A DNA stretch of 64,000 bases from Annulohypoxylon bovei var. microspora (Eukaryota; Ascomycota; Sordariomycetes; Xylariales; Hypoxylaceae), in contig MU405228.1 in the NCBI GenBank assembly GCA_022836615.1, forward strand, positions 62,001 to 126,000, given 5' to 3'. This document shows, piece after piece, positions 43,128-55,895 of the stretch (within the stretch, counting starts at the first letter, position 1; every line of letters begins with the position of its first letter). A program made the position numbers and the translations under genes. Under the pieces are notes generated by a model. That model had not been told where the DNA came from and searched no databases. It saw only the letters and a list, made by a program, of their open reading frames with translations.

Positions 43128-46100
43128 ATGTCTTTTCGAGCCGCTTACCGTGTCGAGTCCATACCTCGAATCTCAACACTTACACGAGTCCGACTAAGAC
43201 CGCTTACATCTCTCACTACTCTCACTGCCCCTCCAACCACATCAACCGCAACCGCATCTCTGTGGAGACAGAATCACTCCTGGCGCAGTCCTGCCTTAAC
43301 CACTCCACCTTCTTACTGGTATACCTAACCCAATTGACCGCCCTCCCAACCCAATTAGGCTCCTAGACTAACCCCGAAGCTGAACCTAGCTCACGCCTTA
43401 CGAGTTACTCCTCACTCACCTCGGTCCCACGAACCTCTACCTTCGAGAAGGCTAGAAGTACTACTCTCTCGAGGACCCCCCTGAGACACTGTTCATACCG
43501 GAGACACAACATGTGTAGACTTGCTGGAGACATTGAGCACACTGGAGGGGCTACGCCAGACCCTACCCAGGGTCGCGAGCTCCTCCCGACCAACGTTATT
43601 CCGACACACTATGATGTGACTCTGGAACCTAACTTGGACAAGTTTACCTTCGAGGGAAAGGTGCTTATCGACTTCGATGTGCAGGATGAGACCAAGTCTA
43701 TCTCTCTTCACACCATCGACCTCAACATCCACAGCGCCCATATCAAGTCTGGGGACAACGTTGTCAGGTAAGTTTGCGCTGTATGGTGAACACGTGCCCC
43801 TATTCTAAGTTCTAACATGCCTTACCAGCTCTTCCTCTGCGATTACCTACGACGAAACCAAGCAAATCTCAAAGATCGAGCTCAAGGATGCTGTTCCAAC
43901 GGGCAAGACTCAGTTAGAGATCAAGTTCACTGGTCAGCTGAATGACCAGATGGCTGGGTTCTACCGCTCTACGTACAAGAAGCCCGATGGCACTGAAGGA
44001 ATCCTTGCTACGACGCAGATGGAGGCCAACGACTGCCGCCGTGCTTTCCCCTGTTTCGACGAGCCTATGCACAAGGCGAAGTTCACTGTCACCCTTATCG
44101 CGGACAAGCACTTGACTTGTCTTAGCAATATGGATGTTGCTTCCGAGTCGGAGGTACACTCAGAGATGAGTGGATCTACGAAGAAGGTTGTCAAGTTCAA
44201 CACGACTCCCCTCATGTCGACTTACCTCGTTGCCTTTATCATCGGTGAACTAAGCTATATTGAGACCAACAAGTTCCGTGTCCCAGTCCGCGTGTACGCT
44301 CCCCCTAGTTCAGACATCGAACACGGCCGCTTCTCGCTCGAGCTCGCCGCGCGAACTCTTGAATATTACGAGAAGATCTTCGGAGCTGACTTTCCGCTAC
44401 CTAAAATGGACATGGTTGCCATCCCTGATTTTGCAGCAGGTGCTATGGAAAACTGGGGTTTGATCACTTACCGTGTCGTTGACCTTATGCTGGATGAGAA
44501 GGCTAGCGGTGCAGCCATGAAGGAACGTGTCGCCGAGGTAGTGCAGCACGAATTGGCGCACCAATGGTTTGGCAACTTGGTGACTATGGACTGGTGGGAA
44601 GGTTTGTGGTTGAACGAAGGTTTCGCGACTCTGATGAGCTGGCTAAGTGAGTTTCCTATTTCATCCAGGTTTAAAAGAATGGCCGACTGACAGTTACCAC
44701 CCACTTAGGCTGCAACTACTTTTACCCAGAGTGGAAGGTCTGGGAAAATTACGTTACGGACAACCTCCAAAGTGCTCTAGGACTAGATTCGTTGAGGAGC
44801 AGCCATCCTATCGAGGTGCCAGTTAAGCGCGCCAGCGAGGTTGACCAGATTTTCGATGCCATTTCCTATTCTAAGGGCTCGTGCGTCCTTCGCATGATCT
44901 CTACCTACCTTGGTGAGGAGATCTTCTTGGAAGGTGTTCGGAAATACATCAAGAAGCATGCCTACGGTAACACTCGGACGGAGGACTTGTGGGCAGCCCT
45001 TGAAGAGGCAAGTGGCAAACCTGTCAAGGATATCATGTCCATCTGGACCAAGAATGTCGGCTTCCCCGTAGTCCAAGTCACGGAAAACGCGAAGGACAGC
45101 ACGATCCAGGTCAAGCAGAATCGATTCCTAAGGACTGGCGACACGAAGCCTGAAGAGGATCAAGTGTTATATCCAGTCTTTTTGGGCCTTCGATCGAAGG
45201 ATGGTGTACAAGATTCCCTTACGTTGACGAAGAGGGAAGATGTTTTCAAGGTCAAGGACTTGGACTTCTTCAAACTGAATGCGAACCACACCAGCATTTA
45301 CAGGACAAGTTACACGCCAGAACGCCTCACCAAGCTAGGTCTGTCCGCCAAGGAGGGCTTGCTTACAGTTGAGGATCGTGCTGGCATGATCGCCGATGCC
45401 GGTGCACTTGCCGTATCGGGTTACCAGAAAACATCTGGTGTTCTGAACCTACTGAAGGGTTTCGACACAGAAGAATCGTTTGTTGTATGGAGCGAGATCA
45501 TCGCCAGGGTTGCCACCGTTCAATCAGCGTGGGTATTCGAGGACAAGACCGTTAAGAGTGGCCTTGAAGCCTTCGTCAAGGATCTTATCAGTGAGAGAGC
45601 TCATAAGCTAGGATGGAACTTCTCGGATAAGGACGGTCACGTTGAGCAACAGTTTAAGTCCATGTTGTTTGGTGCAGCTGGTATGGCTGGCGACCAGACA
45701 ATCATCGCCGCGTCCAAGGAGATGTTCAACAAGTATATGAATGGCGACAAGTCGGCTATCCACCCGAATATCCGAGGCAGCGTCTTCAGCATGGCTCTGA
45801 AGTATGGTGGAAAGGAGGAGGTAAGTTTTATGTTGAAGGTTTGTCGAAGCTATTACTAATACAACTTCTAGTACGACAAAGTTCTCAACTTCTTCCGTAT
45901 ATCCAGCAACAGCGATGAGCGCAATACCGCTCTACGATGCATTGGTCGGTCGAAGGAGCCGGCTCTCATCAAGAGCACACTAGACCTTGTCCTTAGTAGC
46001 GAGGTCAAGAGCCAAGATCTATACCTTCCAGCAAGCGGACTGAGAAGTCATGCCGAGGGCATTGACGCGCTGTTCACCTGGTTAACTGAGAAGTGGCCGG

Positions 46101-46351
46101 AGATCACAAAGCGACTTAGCGGAAACGCTCCCATCCTAGGCTCGATGGTTACCATCTGCACATCCAGCTTCGCGAAGCCGGAGCAGCTCCAGAGGGTCGA
46201 GGAGTTCTTCAAGGACATCGACACTAAGGCATTCGCCCAGCCCCTTGCCCAAAGCAAGGATGCCATCCGTAGCAAGATCTCATGGCTAGGACGTGACCGG
46301 GACGACGTCGCGGCATGGGTTAAGGAAAACGGATACGGCGGTAGCTCGTGA
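43128..46351 (+). CDS. APE2: M1 zinc aminopeptidase (Ape2/Aap1 type), two possible starts
   Basis: Exons inferred: 43128-43318, 43390-43767, 43829-44646, 44709-45820, 45872-46351. From 43128 the product is about 992 residues; from the in-frame ATG at 43511 (MCRLAGDIEHTGG) it is about 888, the normal cytosolic Ape2 length. Family motifs: GAMEN near residue 290 (short form), HELAHQWFGNLVT near 326 with the third zinc ligand Glu in LNEGF, and the C-terminal helical domain to the end. It removes N-terminal residues from peptides. The added N-terminal 100 residues are Arg/Ser/Thr-rich with few acids, like a mitochondrial presequence. The 71-bp first intron has a GTATAC donor, ACTAACC branch and CCTAG acceptor. 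Confidence 0.93.
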
Positions 46352-47389
46352 AAGTGGACGTGAGCGAATCACGAGATTTCTATGTGGTTTTAGAGGCCAT
46401 TTGCTAGGAATGTTTTCATGCAGAAAGGAGCCCGAGAGATACCCGTAGATAAGGATAGAAAAAGCAATTCTGATTGGGTGAGAACAGAAAATAAAATTCT
46501 ATTACTTGAATCTTGCTTGAGTCTTTCGATGGGATATTGTCTTGATTTGAGTAGAATGCCTCCGTTTATGTGAGAGGTTCTCGGTGTCTATATATCCCTA
46601 AGTATGTACAACGCAAAGATCAATCTTTAGATTCATCGGAGAGGTTACCATATGTATATCAAAACTCCAGCTGCCTACCTACATATGTATAAGTACCTAT
46701 ATATACTTACAAGTAGTTATACAAACATCTGACAGAATTACAGAGATCTGGAATGATTAACCTAGGTATCCCAGTTCCCAGTGTTGTTATTGGTCTGTGT
46801 TACTTCACGTACTGGTTTTCATTCTTGCTCTTTCCCAACGAGATAGCTGGATTACGATTACGTAGAGGGGTAACGTGTTACAAAACAAACTCTCTTCGTG
46901 TCCTTGACGTAGGTCGGGCCGGTGATGGCGCCAATGGGCTAGTCCAACGGTCCAACAATTTTTAATTTTCATCCAAGCCATATTACTAGAGGCAGCTACG
47001 GAGTAATGTTAGGGTACTTGTGTAGCCAAGTAAGCTTGGCGTATGAGACATGTACCAGGCCAGTACCAGGCAGTATCAGGCCCCTCCTTCCTCCGCGGTA
47101 TCATCCTGGTGAGGTCCGTCGCCGGACCCCGCCAGCCCGCCAATTATAGTCCAATTATAGTCGTCCCATTCCGCTTGCTCTTTCGCTCACTCACGTTGTC
47201 CGTTCAGCCCACGCTTGTACCAAGCAGCAGCCCACCTCGCCAGGCTTGCCCACTTACATCAAACCAAACGAACCTGGAAGCATTTAGGTACATTACAATT
47301 TCTTGACTTGTCAGAGTTTATATTTTTTTCTTCTTCCTTCTTATCAATTCACCTCATCACCTACTTCCCAGCCGAATCTTTAGAAAATA
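46352..47389. other. Intergenic, enolase promoter
   Basis: About 1 kb with the aminopeptidase 3' region on the left and the pyrimidine-rich enolase promoter and leader on the right. TACCTA words lie near 46673, 46759 and 47288. No gene seen. Confidence 0.5.
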
Positions 47390-47761
47390 GTAAGTCTACA
47401 AGCTTCGTTTCTCCAAACATCTACCTAGCTACCTAAGGTACATATAAGTTGTCGTGAATTTATTCACTTCACTTTCACTTCACTTCACAATTCCTTCTAT
47501 TTGATGACATCTTGAGCTACCCCGCCATCCCACCATCCTTCCCCCTCCAATCCTCACCACCCCTACAATTTTCTATCTAAACAATATTCTGAGGCATATA
47601 TTCTGCCCCTTGATTGAGTCACTTACACGAAGTTCCTACTGAGCGAATTTCCTACCTACAAGGTTCTTCTATTTATTACCTTGACCCTCGCTATACTTCT
47701 CTTCCCCTCAACTTTATTCAATTCGAAGTTCCTCTATAACTAACCCAACATTTTCTTGCAG
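47390..47761 (+). other. Probable 5'-UTR intron of the enolase gene
   Basis: A GTAAGT donor at 47390 is paired with a strong 3' site: CTAAC branch near 47739, then TTTTCTTGCAG ending at 47761, 24 bases before the enolase start. The 372 bases are C/T-rich without coding content. Leader introns are common in highly expressed fungal genes; not confirmed by transcripts. Confidence 0.65.
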
Positions 47762-47785
47762 CCTTACTATACATAAGACATTAAG

Positions 47786-49159
47786 ATGGCCATCAAGAAG
47801 ATTCACGCTCGTTCTGTCTACGATTCTCGTGGTAACCCTACCGTAGAGGTCGACGTTGTCACTGAGACCGGTCTTCACCGTGCTATCGTTCCTTCCGGAG
47901 CTTCCACCGGTTCGTACACTTTCCACGCGGCCTCGACATATCCTATCCGCTAACATGGTACAATAGGTCAGCATGAGGCCTGTGAACTCCGTGACGGTGA
48001 TAAGAGCAAGTGGGGTGGCAAGGGTGTCACCAAGGCCGTCGAGAATGTCAACAGCATCATTGCCCCCGCCGTCATCAAGGAGGGTCTTGATGTAAAGGAC
48101 CAGAGCGCAGTTGACAAGTTCCTCAACGGCCTCGACGGAACACCGAACAAGACGAAGCTTGGTGCTAACGCTATCTTGGGTGTCAGTCTGGCCATTGCCA
48201 AGGCTGGTGCTGCTGAGAAGGGTGTGCCGCTATACGCTCACGTCTCGGACCTCGCCGGCACCAAGAAGCCTTATGTCCTTCCCGTTCCCTTCATGAACGT
48301 CCTAAACGGTGGATCCCACGCTGGTGGCCGATTGGCTTTCCAGGAATTCATGATTGTTCCTTCTGCCGCTCCTTCTTTCACCGAGGCTATGCGTCAAGGC
48401 TCTGAGGTCTACCAAAAGCTAAAGTCTCTTGCCAAGAAGAAGTACGGCCAATCTGCGGGCAATGTCGGAGACGAGGGTGGTGTCGCCCCGGATATCCAGA
48501 CTGCCGCCGAGGCTCTTGACCTCATTACTGATGCTATTGAGCAAGCTGGTTACACCGGCAAGATGAATATCGCTATGGATGTTGCATCCAGCGAGTTCTA
48601 CAAGGAGGATGTCAAGAAGTACGATCTCGACTTCAAGAACCCCGACAGCGACCCCACCAAGTGGATCACATACGAGGAGTTAGCTGCCTTGTACGCCGAC
48701 CTGGCCAAGAAGTACCCCATTGTCAGCATTGAGGACCCCTTCGCCGAGGACGACTGGGAGGCCTGGAGCTACTTCTACAAGACCCAAGACATTCAAATCG
48801 TCGCTGACGACCTGACGGTCACCAACCCTATCCGTATCAAGAAGGCCATTGAGCTCAAGGCTTCTAACGCTCTACTCCTGAAGGTCAACCAGATCGGAAC
48901 TCTAACCGAGTCTATCCAGGCTGCCAAGGACTCATTTGCTGACGGCTGGGGTGTCATGGTTTCCCACCGTTCTGGTGAGACCGAAGACGTCACCATCGCC
49001 GATATTGTTGTCGGTATCCGAGCGGGTCAGATCAAGACTGGTGCTCCTGCTCGTTCCGAGCGTCTCGCCAAGCTTAACCAGATCCTCCGTATCGAGGAAG
49101 AACTCGGAGACAACGCCATCTACGCGGGCGAGAACTTCCGCAAGGCTGTCAACCTATAG
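47786..49159 (+). CDS. Enolase
   Basis: Exons 47786-47909 and 47967-49159 (intron 57 bp, GTTCGT donor, CTAAC branch), 438 residues. Glycolytic 2-phosphoglycerate hydratase in the cytosol. Landmarks: SVYDSRGNPTVEVD at the start, GASTG split by the intron, the magnesium-binding SIEDPFAEDDW, LLLKVNQIGTL with the catalytic Lys near 347, and SHRSGETED. Length and C-terminus are normal. Codon use is strongly biased to C-ending codons, fitting high expression. The likely leader intron and pyrimidine-rich promoter also fit. Confidence 0.97.
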
Positions 49160-50856
49160 ATTACCTAGAAACTTGGAAAACCTATGACACGCGCTTAATA
49201 TGTTTACGATCATGATGGGGATGACTGGGGGCGGTTAGCTCGGGAAAAAACGGTCACCTAGATTATTATTGGCTCGTACATTCTGAATTGAAATGAAAAT
49301 GTGCTACCATCTTTTGATTGTTTGTTCACTTCACTATCCCTTCTATGCGAGTAGGACGAACGGCCTTGTGATGTGATGGGTCCCGGAGAATAAACCGGAT
49401 CTAACAACTAATGTCGTTGATGCCGTCTAGCCGCACCCGAATATTCGGCTTTAGCACGTAAACATTTCGGAAGTGTACGCTAATTCTTCGGCTACGAGTT
49501 ACGGCTCGTAAATTGCTACTGCGTAAGACGTCGAGAATATGATATTTATTACCTTTTATCGTAAACAGTTTACGGGCCGTTGATTACTCACTGTGGTTGA
49601 GCTATGGTAAGGTAATGTTGATAGCTTAAGAGGTTTAGCTACCTAGATATTTAACTACTCCTAACTTGGCCTTGTTCAAGAGATGCGGAACAATAGTTCC
49701 GTGACTAGGTAGTTTCCAGCGTTGAAGAAAATTAGCTACTTGGTTTAAGATCGTTTCATAGTTAGCCTGGACTCTACACTTCGCCCAGCGCTATACTCAA
49801 CATCTCGGCTCTGGCCGCGTGCATGAGTATGAGGGTCGGATAGACTTCTCAAACCGACTACCTACCTAAGTATATCTCCGTACTGAAGCCGGCAGGTGGC
49901 GTGCAGCATCTCGGAGTTCCGCGAACGCACCAATGACGGAATATTTAGAAATTAATATGTCGAGACAATTTATGATTTTAGAATTATAAATTTAATATTA
50001 TTGTTATATTGATAAGACCTTCCATGCTAACCACCCCTGACTAAATGAAGCGGTATAATATGATGCATATGACTATACATAGTTGAAAACACAAGCAGAG
50101 CTACGTTGTCAGGTTATCAGCTAGAGATCATCTAACATGTCGACCAACATCGTGCAACATCGTTTGCTACCACACGTAGCTAGCCTGAGCCTAGAGAGTC
50201 GCCGAGATCTCTCCGCCGTGATTCCTTTCGGCGACATACGACATCCGCTAGGCTATTACCTGCTCAGTCTACAAGTCCACTAAGTTACCTGCCAATTATG
50301 TTAGTTGAGATTCAGCTATCCGAGATGCATGTGAGAACTGAAAGGCAACAGGTTCGTCTCTTCAGAAGTCCGTTGAATACATTTCAGGTCCGAAGACCCG
50401 ATGATATAAGAGGTACCAGAAAATAGTAAATAATGGAGTCTCATCATGAGAAAGAGAAAAAGTCAAGAAGAGTATTGGATGGATTCGGAAGGCTTACCTT
50501 GATAAAAATGATCTCCAATTACTACCTTAAAGCTCGATTCTAATACATATTAACAGATCGAGCCACAAAGAGTGAAAAGTTGAGGTTGAGAGGTGAAGAA
50601 AGAATAAAATTTCTCTGGGACCCATAACATTGAGGATCTTCCATAGTAGCATCGGCAGAACTTCGGCCATGCTGGGAGAATAGTGGATCCGGTGCGCATT
50701 AGCCAACAGGTTGAACCGAAATCGACACACAATTTTGCCAGCAACTTTTCAAAAAATTAAACCCATCTAAAAACTTCACAACTTCATCAACCTCCGACTT
50801 CTCACCATTTCGACAACCTCGTTAATCACCACGAGTAAATACACAAATTCGCCAAA
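49160..50856. other. 1.7 kb intergenic region with an AT-rich block
   Basis: No credible gene. Positions 49940-50020 are strongly A/T. TACCTA/TAGGTA words occur near 49640, 49708 and 49859. The final 150 bases are the uS15 leader. Confidence 0.5.
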
Positions 50857-51570
50857 ATGGGTCGTCTTCACTCCAACGGAAAGGGAATCTCCGATTCTGC
50901 GCTCCCCTACTCGCGCACCGCCCCCGCGTGGCTCAAGACCACTCCCGCCCAGGTCGAAGAGCAAATCTGCAGATTGGCCCGAAAGGGTACCACTCCTTCT
51001 CAGATCGGTGTCGTTCTCCGTGACTCCCACGGAATCGCCCAGGTCCGCATTGTCACTGGTATGGAATAAATGAGCTCGACATCCCGCATTTTACATTGGC
51101 TAACTATGAAATCTAGGTAACAAGATCCTGCGAATCCTCAAGTCCAATGGTACGACATGAAATAATCTCTCCCCTCGACGCCATCAAATAGCTGGTACAC
51201 CCAAGCTACAAAATATACATGGCGTTCTTAGGAACCCATGACAATAATAATGCCGCTGTTGGTCAAGGCTGACGGTGCGATCTTTATATAGGCCTCGCTC
51301 CCGAACTTCCGGAGGATCTGTACATGTTGATCAAGAAGGTGAGTGCAATGTCCCATGTAAAGTCTGGAAATATATGCTAATGATACAAACTACAAGGCCG
51401 TCTCCGTACGCAAGCACCTCGAGCGCAACCGTAAAGACAAGGACGCCAAGTTCCGTCTCATTCTGATCGAGTCGCGAATCCACCGTCTCGCTCGTTACTA
51501 CAAGACCGTCGGTGTCCTCCCCCCGACCTGGAAGTACGAGAGCGCCACTGCCAGCACCATCGTCGCATAA
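50857..51570 (+). CDS. RPS13: 40S ribosomal protein uS15 (RPS13)
   Basis: Four exons inferred: 50857-51058, 51117-51149, 51292-51338, 51397-51570; introns 58, 142 and 58 bp; 151 residues, the standard length. Starts MGRLHSNGKGISDSALPYSRTAPAW and has the S15 signature in LIESRIHRLARYYK near residues 124-137. The two middle exons are only 33 and 47 bases and give NKILRILKSNG and LAPELPEDLYMLIKK, both conserved. It binds 18S rRNA in the body of the small subunit. The longer second intron was checked for a box C/D snoRNA, as seen in some animal RPS13 introns; none is convincing. Complete. Confidence 0.96.
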
Positions 51571-52006
51571 GCATAAACCCGCGGAGGATGTTTTGCATGG
51601 AATGCCAGGTCTGGTCATGGAGTTCGTGGAAACGGGATTGCTTTTTCGGGCAGCCACAAAAGAGATGAATGCTCGATTCTTATACCTAGTCGCATCCATG
51701 AGATAGACGAATGAACACTTAAAAAGCCCCCTACGTGAATTAACTAGAGATCACACAATACGAATTTTATTGTTGGGTGAAGAATAGTATTACGGCTGCC
51801 TAATCCTAGTAGACTTTAGAGTGTCCCCAAATGCAATGTGCCCGAGAATAACTATCCACCCTATCAAAAGCAATAACGTCCGTAATGCAGTGGTATCGTT
51901 CTCATAGAAGACCTGACCTATGGTCTCATACGAAGTACTCGCAATGTCAAGCGAGTTTTTTTCCCTGCCGTCCTGAACTCCGTGCCAATGCTAGTCATCC
52001 TCCACC
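51571..52006. other. Intergenic between convergent RPS13 and SDC1
   Basis: 436 bases holding two 3' regions. Nothing else seen. Confidence 0.5.
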
Positions 52007-52864
52007 TCATGCCGACGTCGAAGGCGTCTCGAGCTCCTTGGAGCGCTGGAGCAAGTACTCGCCGAGAACACGGAGAGGATCCTTAGGCCTATGAAGAGGA
52101 GACGTGTTAGCAGCCCATCCTAGCGTACGTAGCAAACACCACACCACCAGCGCGAGTAGGTAGGTAGGTAGGTAGGTAGAGTCAATAGTGAAGGGAGAGG
52201 CGAAGGTTAAAACTTACTTCTCCTTGGCGAGTATCTTCATGCCGTCGAGCAGCGGGCCCGTCACCCGCGAGTTCAGGTACTGGCGCGCGGGGCCGCCGTG
52301 GGGCGGCGCCTCGGCCGGCATCGCGAACCCCGCGTCCGGGTGCTGCGACGCGGCGCGCGAGGTGCTGGCGTTGCCGCCCGCGTCCTGCTGCTGCTGCTGC
52401 TGGCCGTTCGCGGTGCTGCGCAGCGGCGTGCCGGTGCGGGCCGGGGGGGCGGCGGCGGCGGCTGGGCTCGGCGCGTTGGCCGCGGCGGTGGGTGGCGTGC
52501 CGGCGAGGGGCGCGGTGGTGCTGGGGGGACCGCTGGGGCCGGAGGGCGACTGCGAGGCGGTGCGCATTGCGGTTAGCTTGGGGCTTGGGGTGCTGGAGGG
52601 TGGTTGTTGAGGTTTGGGATGGGAGGAAGGTTCGAAGGTTTTAGAAGGTGTGAAGGGTTTGGAGGGTTTGGAGGGTTTGGAAGAGGAGCTACTTACTGCT
52701 GCCATCTCGGTGCTAGGAGCGGGTACTGCGCCCGAGACCGGGTCCTCGACAATGGCGGAGGGCGCCTCGTTGGTGGTGCTTGCCATGTCGGTGGATTGAG
52801 CTGCGGAGGGCTGGCCGTAAACGTGAGGGACTGGTATGGGGGTCTGACGTATGTCGTCGGTCAT
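52007..52864 (-). CDS. SDC1: COMPASS subunit Sdc1 (Dpy-30 motif)
   Basis: Exons 52864-52218 and 52088-52007, intron 129 bp, 242 residues. The last 50 residues form the Dpy-30 motif: ARQYLNSRVTGPLLDGMKIL, then, across the splice join, KPKDPLRVLGEYLLQRSKEL. This helical hairpin dimerises and binds Bre2/Ash2 in the COMPASS (Set1) histone H3K4 methyltransferase. The N-terminal 190 residues are low-complexity: S/P/K, then A/P runs and a Gln run, and look disordered. Without the second exon the motif would be broken, which supports the model. The intron carries a (GTAG)n microsatellite. Confidence 0.92.
52156..52180. repeat. (GTAG)n microsatellite in the SDC1 intron
   Basis: About six tandem copies of the tetramer GTAG, read directly, inside the SDC1 intron. 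Confidence 0.9.
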
Positions 52865-53277
52865 AGTTCGCAGGGGGTGGTTGCGGAGGGAGAGTTAGGG
52901 AAAAGTGGAAGTTGACGGGGTTGGTTTCTCGTTGTGGGATTTTTATTTTTCATGGGAAAGGTATGGCGGCGAGGTGCATATAATAGCTGAAAGTATGTGG
53001 AAGGTACCAAGTTGCTGTGGATACCGCGCATCTAGCGTTCCTGCCGCTATTGAACGCCCGTGGCAGTTGTATTGGTTTTCGAAAGGTACACGTAAAATAC
53101 GGCTTGCTGCCGCGTGACTTCGCGTTGCCATTGCCATTTTAAGTCGCGTTTTGCCACGCGTTCTTTTGTATGTAATGAAGTCATTCGTCACCTGGACTTT
53201 CCTCAAGTTCATACATTTTTTAATTCTTAATATATCATCTTAGCTACGATGATTTCCACTTGGCATGAACGATAATA
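52865..53277. other. Divergent upstream region of SDC1 and FAN1
   Basis: 413 bases between opposite start codons. No coding sequence or clear regulatory motif recognised. Confidence 0.5.
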
Positions 53278-55895
53278 ATGGACGCTTTTGTCAAGAGATT
53301 AAATCCATCCAATGCTCAAAAATCTCAGACTAATGGCAAGCATGATCGATCACTAATTGAGCCTCCTACAAAAAGGGCTAAGAGAGAGGAAGTCCGCGAT
53401 AGCGATGAGGATTCTGACCAGGACATTGAACCTAGTAGCCCACCACTGAAGCCATTGCCAAGTTCTCGGAGAATTGACACTGCAGCTTCGGGTCTCGATG
53501 ACGATGTCTCGCAGAATTCAGAGGCAGAGGTTAATCCCTCTCGGCAGACCGCCATTGAAACTTCCCTCCCCGAGGTCAAGTCTGGAAAAGAAGCTCTCGA
53601 GGAATATGAAACCTTCAGAGCCTCACAAAGGGATGACGATACCGCAAGTGCTGCGTCGAGGCTCGATTCGAGGAAATGGGTGAGAGGCAAGACATCTCTC
53701 TACGTTGATGCTTTCAACCTCGCTCTCAGCACAGTACTCGATGAGGAGTCCCATCTATTCGATGACGAAGAAATGTACATCTTTGACCGATGGAATAAGT
53801 TGAGCTACGAGGCTCAGTTCCTGTACGTGATTAATCGTCAAGTATTTCCTATATCTAAGACCAATTTCTTATTCATCCTCGTAGGTACGTACGACTATTC
53901 CTTAGAAAAACGGCATCGTGGCATCGTATATCTCGTCTGCGCTATCATGATGATATCACAGATATTGAGGCAGCCGTCAATGAATTACAGAAGAGTAGGG
54001 ATCTACCCGCGTCAGACTCGACGGAACCGAAACCCACGTCTCTAGACCAAGACAAATGCGTGTTTAATGAGAATTTCACATTTGCAGATGTGTCGGAAGA
54101 GTTCATCACAAGTGTAGAAGAGGCTGTGGCACTTCTAAGCTTGGACGAGATCAAGGCCTTAGCCAAAGATGCGAAGGCCCAAGGCAAGAATAAGGCGGAA
54201 CTTGCAAAATCCATTTGCAAGATGAGCACTCAGCAAGCCGGCCTCTTTTCGCTAGGCCTCCGACGCTCTAGCACAATGGGTTCTATAGACTCCCGGGACA
54301 GAAATACTCCCGAGACGGATTCCCCGGGCCCAGGCCTTGGTGAGGATTCCAATAGGAGAAAGCATTTTCTTGAGAAAATATTGGCTATAACAGGGCCTTG
54401 CATAAGGCTTTCCTTACCTGTTTTTAGACTGTTTGAAAGAGTTCACTTGGTCTTTTATCGGTCTACTGAATGGACAGAGAAATCTCTAACTGCCATTATA
54501 CTTGCAAAGATATCAAAGCGTAACTTTCCAAAGTATATTGTTAGCAGGTCAGCCAACATCTTCGCATCCAGAGCTCAATTATTGGAGTTCGAAACAGCTA
54601 TCAGGACCGAATATACTGTCGATAGTATCTTGGAATTTAACGGTCCTGTCACGGAAACAGATTTTCGGAAGGTCATTGAGACCTTCGAGGAGATCTACCC
54701 TAGGTGGAAGGCTTTGTTACAGGAGGAACAAGAAAAGGAGGAGAGAGGGTATGAATCCGGAGAAGGAGCTTACTTAAGGCGGCTCAACCCTGCCCACCCA
54801 TACACTCGAATCGTTCACAAAGCCGCGCACGTTTTTGGTCGATTGAAGGAGCACCGGCGAGAGCACGGATTGCTAATCGAGTTACTCGACCAACGTCTCT
54901 TCCACCTAGCTCGTCGAGGCTCATGGTACCAACGGAAGGCCCTTCTAGAGGAGCATTATATGCATGCCTTGGAATCTGACCCCTCCTACAAAGATCCAGA
55001 GTTGCAAAAGAAGCATTGGAAACGAATTGCAGTGTCGACTTGCGAGACTGCCTTAGAGGACCGAGATTGTCACCTGATTTATCACTATGATATACAGAAG
55101 CGATTAGTCAAGCTCGAGAAGCAGCTTAAGATCCCGAAGCGTTTACAGCACGACTTCGGCCACGTCCGGCTACGGAAGCCCGAAGAACATTTTGTCGAGG
55201 GTATTCAAATCAAGAAAGATGATATTGTAGGCAAGAATGGACGGGAAGCAAGTACCAAGACTATATGGGTGGATGAGGCGGAGGACGAAGGGGAATGTAG
55301 CGTGGAGGCCATGTGTCTGAGCTGGTATAGAAGCCAAGGCTGGAAAGGATATCACGCGGAAGGAGGCATCGTTAGGACCCTATTCGCGTACCTTTTCTTC
55401 GATATTCTCTTCCTCTACATACCCAACGTCTTCCAGACTGCGTACCAGACATGTCCGCTAGATTTGCACACGGATGCCTTCTACCCCACTCGAGCGTCTG
55501 AGATCAACTATCGTCTTGTCGAGATCGCGAACGGCGGGGCGGCAACGTTGATCGAGGAGGTCGACCGGCGAGAGCGGGCAAACCGCACATGTGTTGTCGG
55601 CCTCAACTGGGATTACGAGTTAGATGATCTCCTAGAATTAGCGAGCTGTTTCGATGGCGCGGCGCTAGCCGCTGTATGCAAGGTCTTGGCACAAGAATAC
55701 GGTCAGAGAGGCGGCGGTATACCAGATCTGATACTTTGGAGGACGGAGCCCAATCGGGAAGTGATGTTTGCCGAGGTGAAGAGTGCCAATGACCGCCTTA
55801 GCGACACACAGAGACTCTGGATTCACATCCTCACCGGGGCTGGTGTGAAAGTGGCTCTATGCAATGCAGTAGCGAAAAAAGTCAAGGAACTTTGA
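53278..55895 (+). CDS. FAN1: Fanconi-associated nuclease 1 (FAN1) homologue
   Basis: Exons 53278-53822 and 53885-55895 (intron 62 bp), 851 residues. The join gives AQFL|YVRLFLRKTASWHRISRL, the typical FAN1 start of the folded region. Domains in order: a disordered N-terminus (1-130), a SAP-like DNA-binding segment with SLDEIKALAKDAKAQGKNKAELA, a TPR-like helical region, and the VRR-NUC PD-(D/E)XK domain (about 740-850) with catalytic GIPDLILW near 793 and AEVKSANDRLSDTQRLWI near 810. It is a structure-specific nuclease for interstrand crosslink repair in the nucleus. The N-terminus has no cysteines, so the UBZ ubiquitin-binding finger of animal FAN1 is absent. Complete. Confidence 0.95.

Noticed and set aside
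51150..51291. snoRNA inside the long RPS13 intron, by analogy with animal RPS13
   Set aside because: There is a CTGA, but no proper C box or terminal stem.
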